A stretch of 64,000 nucleotides of DNA from TMED27 sp964350435. Its GTDB lineage: Bacteria; Pseudomonadota; Alphaproteobacteria; Micavibrionales; Micavibrionaceae. This document shows positions 25,711-34,763 of the stretch, piece by piece. Both the position numbers and the translations under genes were made by a program. The DNA is taken from contig CAYGJS010000002.1 of the NCBI GenBank assembly GCA_964350435.1, positions 43,069 to 107,068 of the forward strand. The letters are read 5' to 3'. The notes beneath the pieces were generated by a model. It saw only the letters and a list, made by a program, of their open reading frames with translations. It did no database searches and was not told the DNA's origin. How positions within the stretch are numbered: position 1 is the first letter of the stretch; every line of letters starts with the position of its first letter.

Positions 25711-26379
25711 ATGCAATTAAACGTAAAACAATTTCTGGATGAAGCCTGTATCGAAGAGGCCTTCTATCCCGGCAAGCGTCTGGTAAAGATGTGCCGCCAA
25801 CCCGGTGAATTTAAAAGTCACTGCATCGTGCTCGACTGGCGCGACCCGGACAGAATCAAAATTGAAGTGAAAGCAGGATTGAGCGGCAAGGATCTCGAAC
25901 CCTCCAAACTCAAATATTATCCTGTGTCCTTCCAGACCCCGACCTATGTAGACATTGAAATCGTCAATGATAACGAAGAAACATCCGAGGAAGAGGAAGA
26001 AGAAGGCAAATCAAAAGGCAAAGGCGGCTCAGGCGGCAGCAAAGGCCAGAAAAAAAATCTGGAAGACATGAAGCTGACTGCATTCTCTGCCTTTGGCGCA
26101 GCGATTGAAGGCAAAGTGCCGGAACTCGGCAAGATCGTGGAAATGGTGGTCATGGGCACAAAGCTGGCCGCAGACGCCTACGCCGGTGCAATGGGCAAAC
26201 TGGCTCACGGTATGGCGCACGGTAAAATTGTTGCCACAGAAATGCTGGCCACCGCCGGCAAGCTGGTAACGAAATACTCACCGCCATCCTTTATGAAACC
26301 AAAAGGCGACGAGCAAGCCACATACAAATACGATCGCGAAAAAAACGCCGATATCGGCTATCGACCCGGCATGGTCTAA
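25711..26379 (+). CDS. Protein of unknown function with acidic and Gly/Lys linker
   Basis: 222 residues; GAGGAG lies in the 15 bases before the ATG. Residues 1-85 form a compact beta-rich region (AFYPGKRLVKMCRQ, HCIVLDWRDPDRIKIEV, VSFQTPTYVDIEIV). Then comes an abrupt charged linker: six glutamates in a row followed by a Gly/Ser/Lys run. A helical alanine-rich part follows (FSAFGAAIEGKVPELGKIVEMVVMG, KLAHGMAHGKIVATEML). No family recognised; the linker suggests two modules. A strong terminator follows the gene, so it forms its own unit with a CtrA-type box in its promoter region. Confidence 0.6.
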   Translation: MQLNVKQFLDEACIEEAFYPGKRLVKMCRQPGEFKSHCIVLDWRDPDRIKIEVKAGLSGKDLEPSKLKYYPVSFQTPTYVDIEIVNDNEETSEEEEEEGKSKGKGGSGGSKGQKKNLEDMKLTAFSAFGAAIEGKVPELGKIVEMVVMGTKLAADAYAGAMGKLAHGMAHGKIVATEMLATAGKLVTKYSPPSFMKPKGDEQATYKYDREKNADIGYRPGMV

Positions 26380-26435
26380 CCCGCGAAAGAAAAACAATGC
26401 GCGCATAGCTACTCCAATCAATATGCGATGACAAG

Positions 26436-26471
26436 AAAGTGCCTCTTAAGATGTTAAGGGGCACTTTTTTT
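26436..26471 (+). terminator. Rho-independent terminator
   Basis: AAAGTGCCTCTTAA, loop GATG, TTAAGGGGCACTTT: a 14-bp stem with one G-U pair, followed by T residues. It ends transcription of the gene at 25711. Confidence 0.92.
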
Positions 26472-26509
26472 ATATGGAGCTTTCCCCAAAGGCGGCTTAT
26501 ATTCCAACC

Positions 26510-27295
26510 ATGAGCATAAATGGCAAAGACACGGGCGACAAAAAAATCGTCAAATTCCCCACATTGGCCGAGCGCGACCGTATAAAACGCGCCGAGCGTG
26601 AAGAAGAAGCCCGCTGGAAAGCGCAAAATAAAGCCGCACAAAACCAACCATTCTTCAATTTCGGGCGCATCCCGCCCTTCACCAAATTCATGATTCTCGC
26701 CATCATCGCGGCCCATGTCGCATTGCAAATATTTGGTGATTCCAGCCTTCGCCTGCAGACCATCTACACCCTCGGCTTCATCCCCAATACCTTCAGCGGC
26801 CTGTATACAGGCACATCCGAATTCGCCTTCACCCCGCTCACCCTCTTCACCCCCATCACCCATATACTGATCCATGGCGGCTGGATGCACTTATTCTTCA
26901 ATTCCGTCATGGGACTGACCCTTGGCATGTTCTTCGAAAAAGCATACGGCGCGCGCATAACCGCCCTGTTTTTCATCCTCTGCGGCATCGCGGGTGCCGC
27001 CGTCTACCTGCTGTTTGACCCACTAACAACATCCCCCCTCATCGGCTCTTCAGGCGCGACAAGCGGCCTGTTCGGCGCGGCGATGATCTTGATGATGGAA
27101 CAAAACCCCCATAACCCGATCGCGCAAAAATTAGGCAAAAAAGGCCCGTGGCCGGTCATCATTTTCTGGGGAATATTCATGGTCTTCTTGGGATTAATCG
27201 GCGGCGAGGGGCTGGCATGGCAAGCCCATATCGGCGGTTATATTGGCGGCGTTGCATTGCTGACACTGATGCGCAAAGGAAAAATCAGGCTCTAG
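26510..27295 (+). CDS. Rhomboid-family intramembrane serine protease
   Basis: 261 residues from the ATG at 26510; the in-frame ATG at 26474 directly abuts the terminator T-run and is less likely. Residues 1-50 are cytoplasmic and highly charged; about six membrane helices follow. The family's active-site elements are present: HGGWMHLFFNS (oxyanion-side His and Asn), GSSGATSGLFG (GxSG with the catalytic Ser), and HIGGYIGG (catalytic His). Rhomboids cut membrane proteins within the bilayer. The substrate is unknown. Its stop overlaps that of convergent hemY by 4 nt (CTAG). Confidence 0.93.
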   Translation: MSINGKDTGDKKIVKFPTLAERDRIKRAEREEEARWKAQNKAAQNQPFFNFGRIPPFTKFMILAIIAAHVALQIFGDSSLRLQTIYTLGFIPNTFSGLYTGTSEFAFTPLTLFTPITHILIHGGWMHLFFNSVMGLTLGMFFEKAYGARITALFFILCGIAGAAVYLLFDPLTTSPLIGSSGATSGLFGAAMILMMEQNPHNPIAQKLGKKGPWPVIIFWGIFMVFLGLIGGEGLAWQAHIGGYIGGVALLTLMRKGKIRL

Positions 27296-28686
27296 GCAAT
27301 TTTACTCTTCGGCGCATCAATCACGTCCCTGATCTCACTCGCACGATCCAGCAATATCACCGGCGCGGCGCGCCCTGTTGGCTCCCGATAGTCCAAAGTA
27401 TTAAACCCGCTCTGCGCGCTGACAAATGGACGCCATTCATCCACCCGCATAGCCGTGTCACTGCAAACCCAACTCTTCGCCCCCGGCGCACTCACCGCCA
27501 GAGAAAGCCAGTTTTTCGCCGCCTTCTCATCCTTGCTCGTGCGCTCTTCCAACTCCGCAAGGGCCTTATAAATATCAGCACTCGGCTCCATACTTTCGGC
27601 GAGACGCAAATGCTCCCGCGCCTCCCCCCAAAGCCCCGCACCCATCGCCGCCCGGCCAACCGCCAGCTGCAACTCTGCCGAGGCCCCGTTGATCTTTTCA
27701 AGCCTGCCAAGCCAGCGCATGCGCTGCAAAGAATCTGCGCCCTCGCCGTCCTTAACAAGCATCTCCCATACAGGAACGTACAGCGCATGCGGCTGCGCCT
27801 TCCAAGCTTTTTCAATCAGCTTAATCGCCTTCTTCGGCTCTTTGCTCTGAATATATATATCGACCAAACGCAACCCCGCAGGCACAAAATTACTGGCCGC
27901 TTTCATCGCCTTTTTCAAGGTTTCCTCGGCGTAAATATCATAACCCTTGCTCTCGGCCTCCATCGCTTCCGCTGTCAAAATCGCCGCGCGATCACTACGC
28001 GCCTTCTCCACGGAAATGCCGCCATTTTTCACCAGAGCCTTCAGCGTCGCCCGCGCCGCCTCCCAGCGCGAAGCCCTAAGCTGCAAATCATAGGCAATCT
28101 TCAAAATCCACGCCTGCTTCGGATAAGACTTCACCGCCTTCTCCGCAAGAGCCAGCGCGCCATCATAATCGCCCGCATCCAGCGAAGCCTGCAATAGCCC
28201 CCGCACACCCAAAAATCCGGCGTCTTTATCCTCCAGCAAAGCCACGAAACTCTTGGCCGCATCCCCTTCACGCCCGTCCAGACGCGCCGCCTGCGCCTCC
28301 AGCAAAAGCGGCAATCCCGTATCATCCGGCAAATACTTACGCGCCTTGCCTGCATGTAAAACCGCTGTCTTCGTATCCCCGGCCGCAACCGCGCTCAAAC
28401 CAACAGTCAGGGATTTATACCCCTTCTCCCGCGCTTTAATCTCATTATAACGACTCAGACTTTTCGGCAGATCGACAAAGGTTTTGATCACCTGATAAAT
28501 AAAAATCGACAGCAGAACAAACCCGACCAGCCCCGCCAGAAACAAGCCGATATGCATATTGATAACAAACGCGTCGCCGCTTAAATCGACCCATTCAAGA
28601 CGCACAGAGCCGGGGCGATCGGCCAGCCAAACCACAAGCGCAACCAGCGCCGTCAGTTTAATCAGGAACCAGAAGGCTTTCATCAT
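27292..28686 (-). CDS. hemY: HemY N-terminal domain protein (inner-membrane TPR protein)
   Basis: 464 residues. Two N-terminal membrane helices (about 5-22 and 42-66) with VVWLADRPGSVRLEW between them, then KTFVDLPKSLSRYNEIKAREKG, the HemY_N pattern. The rest is a run of TPR-like helical pairs (GRAAMGAGLWGEAREHLRLAE). The short segment after residue 400 has two tryptophans and a cysteine (WVCSDTAMRVDEWRPF), typical of alphaproteobacterial versions. The protein accompanies haem-biosynthesis genes, but its biochemical role is unsettled. It is downstream of the HemD-Mic60 gene by 23 nt, in the order hemC-hemD-mic60-hemY. Confidence 0.92.
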   Translation of the reverse strand: MMKAFWFLIKLTALVALVVWLADRPGSVRLEWVDLSGDAFVINMHIGLFLAGLVGFVLLSIFIYQVIKTFVDLPKSLSRYNEIKAREKGYKSLTVGLSAVAAGDTKTAVLHAGKARKYLPDDTGLPLLLEAQAARLDGREGDAAKSFVALLEDKDAGFLGVRGLLQASLDAGDYDGALALAEKAVKSYPKQAWILKIAYDLQLRASRWEAARATLKALVKNGGISVEKARSDRAAILTAEAMEAESKGYDIYAEETLKKAMKAASNFVPAGLRLVDIYIQSKEPKKAIKLIEKAWKAQPHALYVPVWEMLVKDGEGADSLQRMRWLGRLEKINGASAELQLAVGRAAMGAGLWGEAREHLRLAESMEPSADIYKALAELEERTSKDEKAAKNWLSLAVSAPGAKSWVCSDTAMRVDEWRPFVSAQSGFNTLDYREPTGRAAPVILLDRASEIRDVIDAPKSKIA

Positions 28687-28709
28687 AGCGGGCGCGCCCT
28701 TTTTAAAAT

Positions 28710-31124
28710 TTATGGTTTCAGAACGGTAGTGCCAGATGTGGGATCCTGAAGTATTTGCGATCCATGTGATTGCGGCAAAACCACATCATCAGGCGCAACC
28801 ATCCCCTCGGGAATCATGTCCCCGACTTGCGGAATTTCTCCGCGCATAAAGGCGTCAATCATCGCCTTGACCTTATTCGCCATCACGGTCACGCGCGCCT
28901 CCTCCAGCCATGGATTCATCACGTCCGCCGCTTCCCCGTCCAAGGCCTCAACCTGCGCCATCGCCCCTTCAATATCACCATCCGCAAGCATATTTTCTGC
29001 CGCCTGCAAACTGGCCTGCGTCTCTGTTCCCGTCACAAGCTCGCCGTTCTTTTCAACCTGCAAAAGTTCGTTCATCTTGGCCTGCGCCTTCTCACCAAGC
29101 GAAACATCCTCACCCTTCAAAGACGCAATCACCGCCTCTCCGGCCATGGACTTGAATTCATTGGTCAGACCGGACGGTGTCAAAACGCCGCTCTCCGCGC
29201 TCGGTGCCAGACGATCAAGCGCGGCGTTCAACTCCACATTTTCCTCGCCGATTAACCCCTTTAAAACCTGTAAATCATTTTCAAACGCCGCATTGTCACG
29301 GTTGAGCGAAGAACGGAATTGCGACATCCCCAAAAGCAACGCCGCCGCCTTTAAATCCTCGGACGGCACACCTTCGAAAGTCTCCCCCATCGCCGTGCTA
29401 CGCGCTCGCGCTTGATTGAGTGTTTCATCAATACTGGCATTTGCGGTGTCGCTAATATTGCCCAAAAGCGCGCCAAGCTCACTCATCGTCTGGTCGATCT
29501 GCGTTTGCCCCGTCTCATCCGCCTGCATCACATCAAACCGCTCCAACAAGGCCGCCACTTGCGGCGCCGATATAACCTCATTCATATGACCTTGAAATTT
29601 TTCTACTCGCTGCTCAAGGCTGCCCGCACCCTCGCCCAGAACATCCTCGGAAATGACCTTGGCTTTATCCAGAGCCTGCCCAAGCTGCTCCTGCGTCGCT
29701 CCCGCTTTTTCCTGCAAGCTGGAAAGCTGTTCATCCAGATCATCCGGGATAAGAGCGCCAAAAAAACTCTGCTGCTCCTTCACGGCATCGACATCACCTT
29801 GAATTTCACCAATATTTTGCTCCAGCGCACCAATGCGCTGCGTCGCCTCTTTTTGTGGCCACAGCAATGCCGCCACCGCCCCCACAGCAACCAGCATCAA
29901 AATCACGCTGATCCACGCGCTCTTGGCCACCGCCTTATGCTCCGCTTCGGCAATTTTCTTGTTTAACGGCTCTGACAAAGCCTCCGCTCTCGGCATCGCC
30001 GCACGCGGCACCGACATATTTTCATCGGCGGCAACATGCGCGGCCTTTTGCGCTACAAAATCCGAAGGGTTCTCAATCTCTGGCTTACGCGCTTCGGTCT
30101 TGATCTTCGACGGATTTTCCTCATTCTGCAAAACAATCGCCCCGTTCTCATTGGCGGCACCTTCTAAACGCGGCGCGCCCGTAATAATATCGCTCAAATC
30201 GACATTAAACTCTTTCGCCGCATCCAAAATCTGCCCGCGCCGACCTGCCGGAATCGTATCACGCTTTTTCCAACCCTGAATGGTCGTGACCGCCACATCA
30301 ATTTTCTTCGCCATCGGACGAATACCGCCGAAACGCTCAATCACTTCCGCCGCATTATCAATCGCAGTTTTGCTGTTGGGTGCACTCATCTTTTTCTCTC
30401 CGGTTTTTAAATCTTCCAAAAGGGCGCTCATCCCCGCCCCATCTGGCTGTGCGGCAACGCTCGCGTTCCCCCAGCCGTATGTCTGTACGCAATTTAACAC
30501 TTTTGGACTTATACACAAGGGCTTTATGCTCTCAATCCGATCCCTAAGCCCTGCTCGCTCTGTCAATTTCATAAAAACCTCAACCGTACGCTTCGAGAAA
30601 AATACCACATACGACACCTCGCCACTGCGTATTTTTGCCTCCGCCTCGACGCTCAATGTCTCTGCCGCCACCGCCTCATAAACAATCACCTCCACACATT
30701 GAATATTATGCTGCACCAGAGCCGTAAGCATCTGAAAAGAAATATCCTTCGCCCGTGGATATAAAACGCGCCGCAAACCTCTCGCCCGCACCAATGCCGA
30801 AAGCTCTGCTCCACCGCCATCCGCAGAATAGACATTTTCAAACCCCAGCTCCTTGGCAAACCTCGCCGTATCTCCTCCAACACAATATACGGCAATCTCT
30901 CGCCCTTGAACCGCCGCCGAAAAAACACGTACAGCCTGCGCACTCGTAAACACCAAAGCATCAAAGCCCTCCAGCGCAGGCGGCGTAAATGCAAACGGCA
31001 CATAACGCAAGATAGGATCCCTCAAAGCCTCAAACCCCAAAGCCTCAGCCTCCGCCGCAAAACGGCTCGCCCCTGGTTCGGGTCGCAAAATCAGCACCAC
31101 CTTCTTCAGCTCTGCCTCAACCAT
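28710..31124 (-). CDS. hemD: Uroporphyrinogen-III synthase (HemD) in one reading frame with an HTH-Mic60/mitofilin-like protein
   Basis: 804 residues without a stop between two normally separate genes. Residues 1-245 are a full-length HemD (LILRPEPGA, ALVFTSAQAVRVF, YCVGGDTARFAKELG, VVFFSKRTVEVFM), the enzyme that closes and inverts ring D of the tetrapyrrole. At residue 246 is MSAPNSK, with GGAGAG six bases before its ATG (30389). Residues about 255-315 form a helix-turn-helix (FGGIRPMAKKIDVAVTTIQG, then WKKRDTIPAGRR). A disordered stretch, one membrane helix near 410-430 and a long coiled coil follow, with a C-terminal helical region as in bacterial Mic60. It overlaps hemC by 8 nt. It may be made as a fusion, as two proteins, or both. 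Confidence 0.85.
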   Translation of the reverse strand: MVEAELKKVVLILRPEPGASRFAAEAEALGFEALRDPILRYVPFAFTPPALEGFDALVFTSAQAVRVFSAAVQGREIAVYCVGGDTARFAKELGFENVYSADGGGAELSALVRARGLRRVLYPRAKDISFQMLTALVQHNIQCVEVIVYEAVAAETLSVEAEAKIRSGEVSYVVFFSKRTVEVFMKLTERAGLRDRIESIKPLCISPKVLNCVQTYGWGNASVAAQPDGAGMSALLEDLKTGEKKMSAPNSKTAIDNAAEVIERFGGIRPMAKKIDVAVTTIQGWKKRDTIPAGRRGQILDAAKEFNVDLSDIITGAPRLEGAANENGAIVLQNEENPSKIKTEARKPEIENPSDFVAQKAAHVAADENMSVPRAAMPRAEALSEPLNKKIAEAEHKAVAKSAWISVILMLVAVGAVAALLWPQKEATQRIGALEQNIGEIQGDVDAVKEQQSFFGALIPDDLDEQLSSLQEKAGATQEQLGQALDKAKVISEDVLGEGAGSLEQRVEKFQGHMNEVISAPQVAALLERFDVMQADETGQTQIDQTMSELGALLGNISDTANASIDETLNQARARSTAMGETFEGVPSEDLKAAALLLGMSQFRSSLNRDNAAFENDLQVLKGLIGEENVELNAALDRLAPSAESGVLTPSGLTNEFKSMAGEAVIASLKGEDVSLGEKAQAKMNELLQVEKNGELVTGTETQASLQAAENMLADGDIEGAMAQVEALDGEAADVMNPWLEEARVTVMANKVKAMIDAFMRGEIPQVGDMIPEGMVAPDDVVLPQSHGSQILQDPTSGTTVLKP
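30387..30402 (-). promoter_or_regulatory. Internal ribosome binding site and ATG within the HemD-Mic60 frame
   Basis: CCGGAGAGAAAAAGATG: a strong Shine-Dalgarno followed, at 6 nt, by an in-frame ATG exactly at the HemD/HTH junction. It looks like the start of a formerly or still separate downstream gene. Confidence 0.65.
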
Positions 31125-32124
31125 GCCCCAAAACCTTCTTCGGAATTTTTAATTTTAAACGCTCACCAACCGTTTCCCCCAAGGCAATCGCATCCTCAAA
31201 CGACGTAACCTTGCCGCGAATTTCATCCGCAAAACTCTGACTCCCATCCTCCGAAACCACCGCAACCCGAAGCCATATTTCAGCTGTTCCTGTCACGCCA
31301 AAGCTTTTAGGCACAGGCGGATCGATCACCGCATAGGCTCCGATCGGCGTATGGCAAGACCCATCCAAAACCCGCAGTGCCGCCCGCTCTGCTTTTACGC
31401 AATGCACTGTATTTAAATCGCTTATTTGGCCAATAATGGATAAAGTTTGCGCATCCTCCGCGCGCGCCTCTATCCCGACCGCGCCCTGCCCGGCCGCTGG
31501 AAGCATCTCATCAACCTCGAATATAAAATCGGCCTCATGCGATAAATCAAGCCGGTTTAATCCCGCCATCGCAAGGCAGGTACACCCGACCTGCCCCTTT
31601 CGAACTTTCTCAATCCGTGTGCCTACATTCCCCCGAAACGGCGCCACCGCCAAATCTGGCCGCCGCGCCAATAAAAACGCCGAACGCCGAACGCTCGCAG
31701 TCCCCACCAGACACCCATCAGGAATAACATCCATCGCACTGCGATTATATTGCCCGAACTCCGCCAGCGAACGAATTTCATTGGAAAACAAAAGCGCATC
31801 GCGCGGATCCTCGCGCGGCAGCATATGGTCAATCACCAATCCTTCGGGCAAATTTGAATCCATGTCCTTCATCGAATGCACCGCCGCGTCAATCTCCCCC
31901 GCCAGCAATGCGGCCTCGATTTCCTTGGCAAACAATCCCTTGCCGCCCTCGGTTTCACTAAGGCGCACCTCCCCATCCGCAGGCGCCCAATCCCCCGAAG
32001 TTTTAATCACCACAATCTCGGTTTCAAGTTCAGGAAATTTCTCCGCCAGCATCCCGCATACTGTACGTGTCTGCGCCATCGCCAAAGGCGATCCCCGCGT
32101 TCCGATTTTTAAAGCCTTCGTCAT
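31117..32124 (-). CDS. hemC: Porphobilinogen deaminase (hydroxymethylbilane synthase)
   Basis: 335 residues. It begins KIGTRGSPLAMAQT (family N-terminus), then IKTSGD, GLFAKEIEAALL, AVHSMKDM with the active-site Asp region, RREDPRDAL-like LPREDPRDALL, GTASVRRSAFL, RGNVGTR and the cofactor-binding DGSCHTPIGAY with the dipyrromethane cysteine near residue 258. It polymerises four porphobilinogens into hydroxymethylbilane. It is the first gene of the hemC-hemD/mic60-hemY operon. The C-terminus is followed by an 8-nt overlap with hemD. It is divergent from tsaD with a 63-nt shared upstream region. Confidence 0.97.
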   Translation of the reverse strand: MTKALKIGTRGSPLAMAQTRTVCGMLAEKFPELETEIVVIKTSGDWAPADGEVRLSETEGGKGLFAKEIEAALLAGEIDAAVHSMKDMDSNLPEGLVIDHMLPREDPRDALLFSNEIRSLAEFGQYNRSAMDVIPDGCLVGTASVRRSAFLLARRPDLAVAPFRGNVGTRIEKVRKGQVGCTCLAMAGLNRLDLSHEADFIFEVDEMLPAAGQGAVGIEARAEDAQTLSIIGQISDLNTVHCVKAERAALRVLDGSCHTPIGAYAVIDPPVPKSFGVTGTAEIWLRVAVVSEDGSQSFADEIRGKVTSFEDAIALGETVGERLKLKIPKKVLGHG

Positions 32125-32187
32125 TTTTCGACCCGTATTATTATTTTCTTAGTGAAACTTAAAGCCTTAATGGTTTAAAAGAAAGCC

Positions 32188-33264
32188 ATGAAAATACTCG
32201 GCATAGAAACAAGCTGTGATGAAACCGCCGCCGCCGTTGTAAACGAAGACGGAAAAATTCTCTCATCCCTCGTTCTCTCCCAACTCAAAGAGCACAAAGC
32301 CTTTGGCGGCGTCGTACCCGAACTCGCCGCGCGCGCCCACATCGATCACCTTCACACCCTCATCCAGGCCGCCATGGACGAAGCAAAACTCGAATTTAAA
32401 GAGCTCGACGGCGTCGCCGCCACCTGCGGCCCAGGGCTGATCGGCGGCGTCATGATCGGCATGATGGCGGGCAAAGCCATTGCCGCCACCCAAAAAATCC
32501 CCTTCATCGCCGTCAACCACCTCGAAGGCCATGCCCTCACGCCCCGCCTGACGGACAAGATCGAATTCCCCTATCTCCTCCTGTTGGTATCGGGCGGTCA
32601 CACCCAACTTCTCGTCGTCGAAGGCGTTGGCAAATATAAACGCTGGGGCACAACCCTCGATGACGCCGCCGGCGAATGCTTCGACAAAAGCGCAAAAATC
32701 ATGGGCCTCGGCTACCCGGGCGGCCCGATGCTGGAAAAAATCGCCCGCGAATGCAAAAGCCCCGCAAAAGCCTTAGAGCGCTTCCCCCTCCCCATGCCAA
32801 TGAAAGGCCGTAAAGAACTGGATTTCAGCTTCTCCGGCCTGAAAACCGCCCTCCGCCAACACGCCGAAAACCTGCCGAAAGGCGATTTCGCCCGCGAAGA
32901 CATCGCCGATTTATCCTACGCCCTCCAGCACAGTATGGCCGAAATCATGGCTGACCGCTGCGCACTGGCCATCAAAAAATTCAAATCCGCATATCAAACG
33001 CCCACCCCAACCCTCGTCATCTCCGGCGGCGTATCAGCCAACACCGCCATTCGCACGCGCCTGAACGAACTTTGCGATAAACTCAACGTCCGCGCCTACG
33101 CCCCCCCCCTATCTCTGTGTGGGGATAACGCCGCCATGATCGCCTGGGCAGGGCTGGAACGCTTACAAATCGGCCTTTCAGACCCTCTTGATTTCAAAGC
33201 AAAGCCGCGCTGGCCTCTTGACCCAACCGCCGCGCCAAGGCATGGTGCTGGGGTAAAAGCATAA
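32188..33264 (+). CDS. tsaD: tRNA N6-threonylcarbamoyladenosine transferase TsaD
   Basis: 358 residues, the usual bacterial length. Motifs: LGIETSCDETAAAVV at the start, GGVVPELAARAHIDHLH with the two metal-binding histidines, TCGPGLIGGVMIG, VNHLEGHAL, LLLVSGGHTQL, the GYPGGPMLEK loop, and SGGVSANTAIR near the end. TsaD with TsaB and TsaE transfers the threonylcarbamoyl group to A37 of ANN-decoding tRNAs. Divergent from hemC and followed by gpsA after 18 nt, a gene order common in Alphaproteobacteria. Confidence 0.97.
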   Translation: MKILGIETSCDETAAAVVNEDGKILSSLVLSQLKEHKAFGGVVPELAARAHIDHLHTLIQAAMDEAKLEFKELDGVAATCGPGLIGGVMIGMMAGKAIAATQKIPFIAVNHLEGHALTPRLTDKIEFPYLLLLVSGGHTQLLVVEGVGKYKRWGTTLDDAAGECFDKSAKIMGLGYPGGPMLEKIARECKSPAKALERFPLPMPMKGRKELDFSFSGLKTALRQHAENLPKGDFAREDIADLSYALQHSMAEIMADRCALAIKKFKSAYQTPTPTLVISGGVSANTAIRTRLNELCDKLNVRAYAPPLSLCGDNAAMIAWAGLERLQIGLSDPLDFKAKPRWPLDPTAAPRHGAGVKA

Positions 33265-33282
33265 AAAAAGAAAGAGGTTTAA

Positions 33283-34305
33283 ATGGGGCACAGCATAGGC
33301 GTTATCGGCGGCGGCGCGTGGGGCACAGCATTGGCGCAGGTTCTCAGCAAAGGCGGAAAGAACGTCACCATCTGGGCGCGTGAACCCGAAGTCGTCGACT
33401 CCATTAATACCCGCCATGAAAACACGGCCTTCCTCCCAAACATGCCGTTAGACAAAAACCTCAAAGCCACAGGCTCAATCGAAACCGCCAGCAAGGCCGA
33501 CATCCTGCTCATCGTCACACCCGCGCAGCACTTACGCGCCGTCCTCGAATCGATGAAAGAATTTTTAACCCCCGACCAAGTCATCGTGATCTGCTCCAAA
33601 GGCATCGAACTCGAGAGCGGCCTCCTGCTCTCGGACGTCGCGCAGCAAGTCCTTCCCGACAACAAAATCGCCGTCCTGACTGGCCCCACCTTCGCCAGCG
33701 AAATCGCAAGCGGCCTTCCGGGCGCGGTCACCATTGGCATTAAAGACAAAGACACAGGCCAAACCCTTCAAGACTCCCTCGGCCTGAAACATTTCCGCCC
33801 CTATATCACCGACGACATCGTTGGCACGCAACTGGGCGGCGCGATCAAAAACGTGATCGCCATTGCCTGTGGCATCGTCCACGGACGCAAACTCGGCGAA
33901 AGCGCAAGAGCCGCCCTCCTCACCCGCGGCGTCGCCGAAATCGCCCGCCTCGCCGTCGCCATGGGCGCAAAAAAACAAACCCTGCTCGGCATGTGTGGTA
34001 TCGGCGATTTGATGCTCACCGCATCATCCATGCAATCGCGCAATTTCTCCCTCGGCGCTGCGCTCGGCGAGGGCAAATCCATGGATGAAATCCTCTCAAG
34101 CCGCAGTGCCGTCACCGAAGGCGTACACACCGCCAAAGCCACCCTATCACTGGCCCAAAAATACGCCGTCGATATGCCCATCACCGACGCCGTCTATAAA
34201 TGCTTGCACGAAGGCCTGCCTGTTGACGACGCGATAGAAGAAATGCTCAACCGCCCTTTCCGCTATAATATCAAGGGCAAAGAAACCCGTAAAAAAGACA
34301 CTTAA
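33283..34305 (+). CDS. gpsA: Glycerol-3-phosphate dehydrogenase [NAD(P)+]
   Basis: 340 residues. GVIGGGAWGTALAQVLS at the N-terminus is the NAD(P)-binding loop. Then come NMPLDKNLKAT, CSKGIELESG, GPTFASEIASGLP, LGGAIKNVIAIACGI with the catalytic lysine, and the closing MCGIGDLMLTASS. It reduces dihydroxyacetone phosphate to sn-glycerol-3-phosphate for phospholipid synthesis. It follows tsaD closely and precedes the EVE gene by 23 nt; all are likely in one operon. Confidence 0.97.
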   Translation: MGHSIGVIGGGAWGTALAQVLSKGGKNVTIWAREPEVVDSINTRHENTAFLPNMPLDKNLKATGSIETASKADILLIVTPAQHLRAVLESMKEFLTPDQVIVICSKGIELESGLLLSDVAQQVLPDNKIAVLTGPTFASEIASGLPGAVTIGIKDKDTGQTLQDSLGLKHFRPYITDDIVGTQLGGAIKNVIAIACGIVHGRKLGESARAALLTRGVAEIARLAVAMGAKKQTLLGMCGIGDLMLTASSMQSRNFSLGAALGEGKSMDEILSSRSAVTEGVHTAKATLSLAQKYAVDMPITDAVYKCLHEGLPVDDAIEEMLNRPFRYNIKGKETRKKDT

Positions 34306-34328
34306 CCTCATTGTAAGGAGAAATTTCA

Positions 34329-34763
34329 ATGGCATATTGGCTTCTAAAATCTGAGCCCTACAAATTCTCATGGGACGACCAGGTTAAAAAAGGCGAAGGC
34401 CGCTGGGAAAAACGCGTCCGCAATTATCAGGCACGCAACAATATCCAAGACATGAAACCGGGTGATAAAGGTTTTTTCTATCACTCCAATGAGGGCAAGG
34501 AAATCGTCGGCATCGTCGAAATCACATCCGATGCCTATACCGACCCCGACCCAATGAATAACGAAGACGGCAAATTTGTCACCGTCGATGTCAAACCGCT
34601 GAGCGCACTCAAAAACCCTGTCACCCTCGCGGATCTGAAGGCACACCCGCTGCTCTCGCAAATGAAAGTCGTCAAACAGGTTCGCCTGTCCGTCTCCCCC
34701 GTAACGGATGAAGAATGGCACGAAGTCTGCTCCATCGGCGGCGTGGAGAGCAAGGCCGCATGA
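34329..34763 (+). CDS. EVE-domain protein
   Basis: 144 residues, almost entirely one EVE domain: YWLLKSEPYKFSWDD at the start, WEKRVRNYQARNNI, MKPGDKGFFYHSN, IVGIVEITSDAY, then VDVKPL. EVE is a PUA-like fold that reads modified bases in DNA or RNA, and stand-alone bacterial copies are often near housekeeping genes, as here. TAAGGAG sits ten bases before the ATG. Its stop overlaps the acs start (ATGA). Confidence 0.93.
   Translation: MAYWLLKSEPYKFSWDDQVKKGEGRWEKRVRNYQARNNIQDMKPGDKGFFYHSNEGKEIVGIVEITSDAYTDPDPMNNEDGKFVTVDVKPLSALKNPVTLADLKAHPLLSQMKVVKQVRLSVSPVTDEEWHEVCSIGGVESKAA

Noticed and set aside
27148..28197. A 349-residue plus-strand frame opposite hemY
   Set aside because: The product is an Arg/Pro/Leu-rich shadow of hemY with no motif; hemY and the rhomboid gene explain the DNA.
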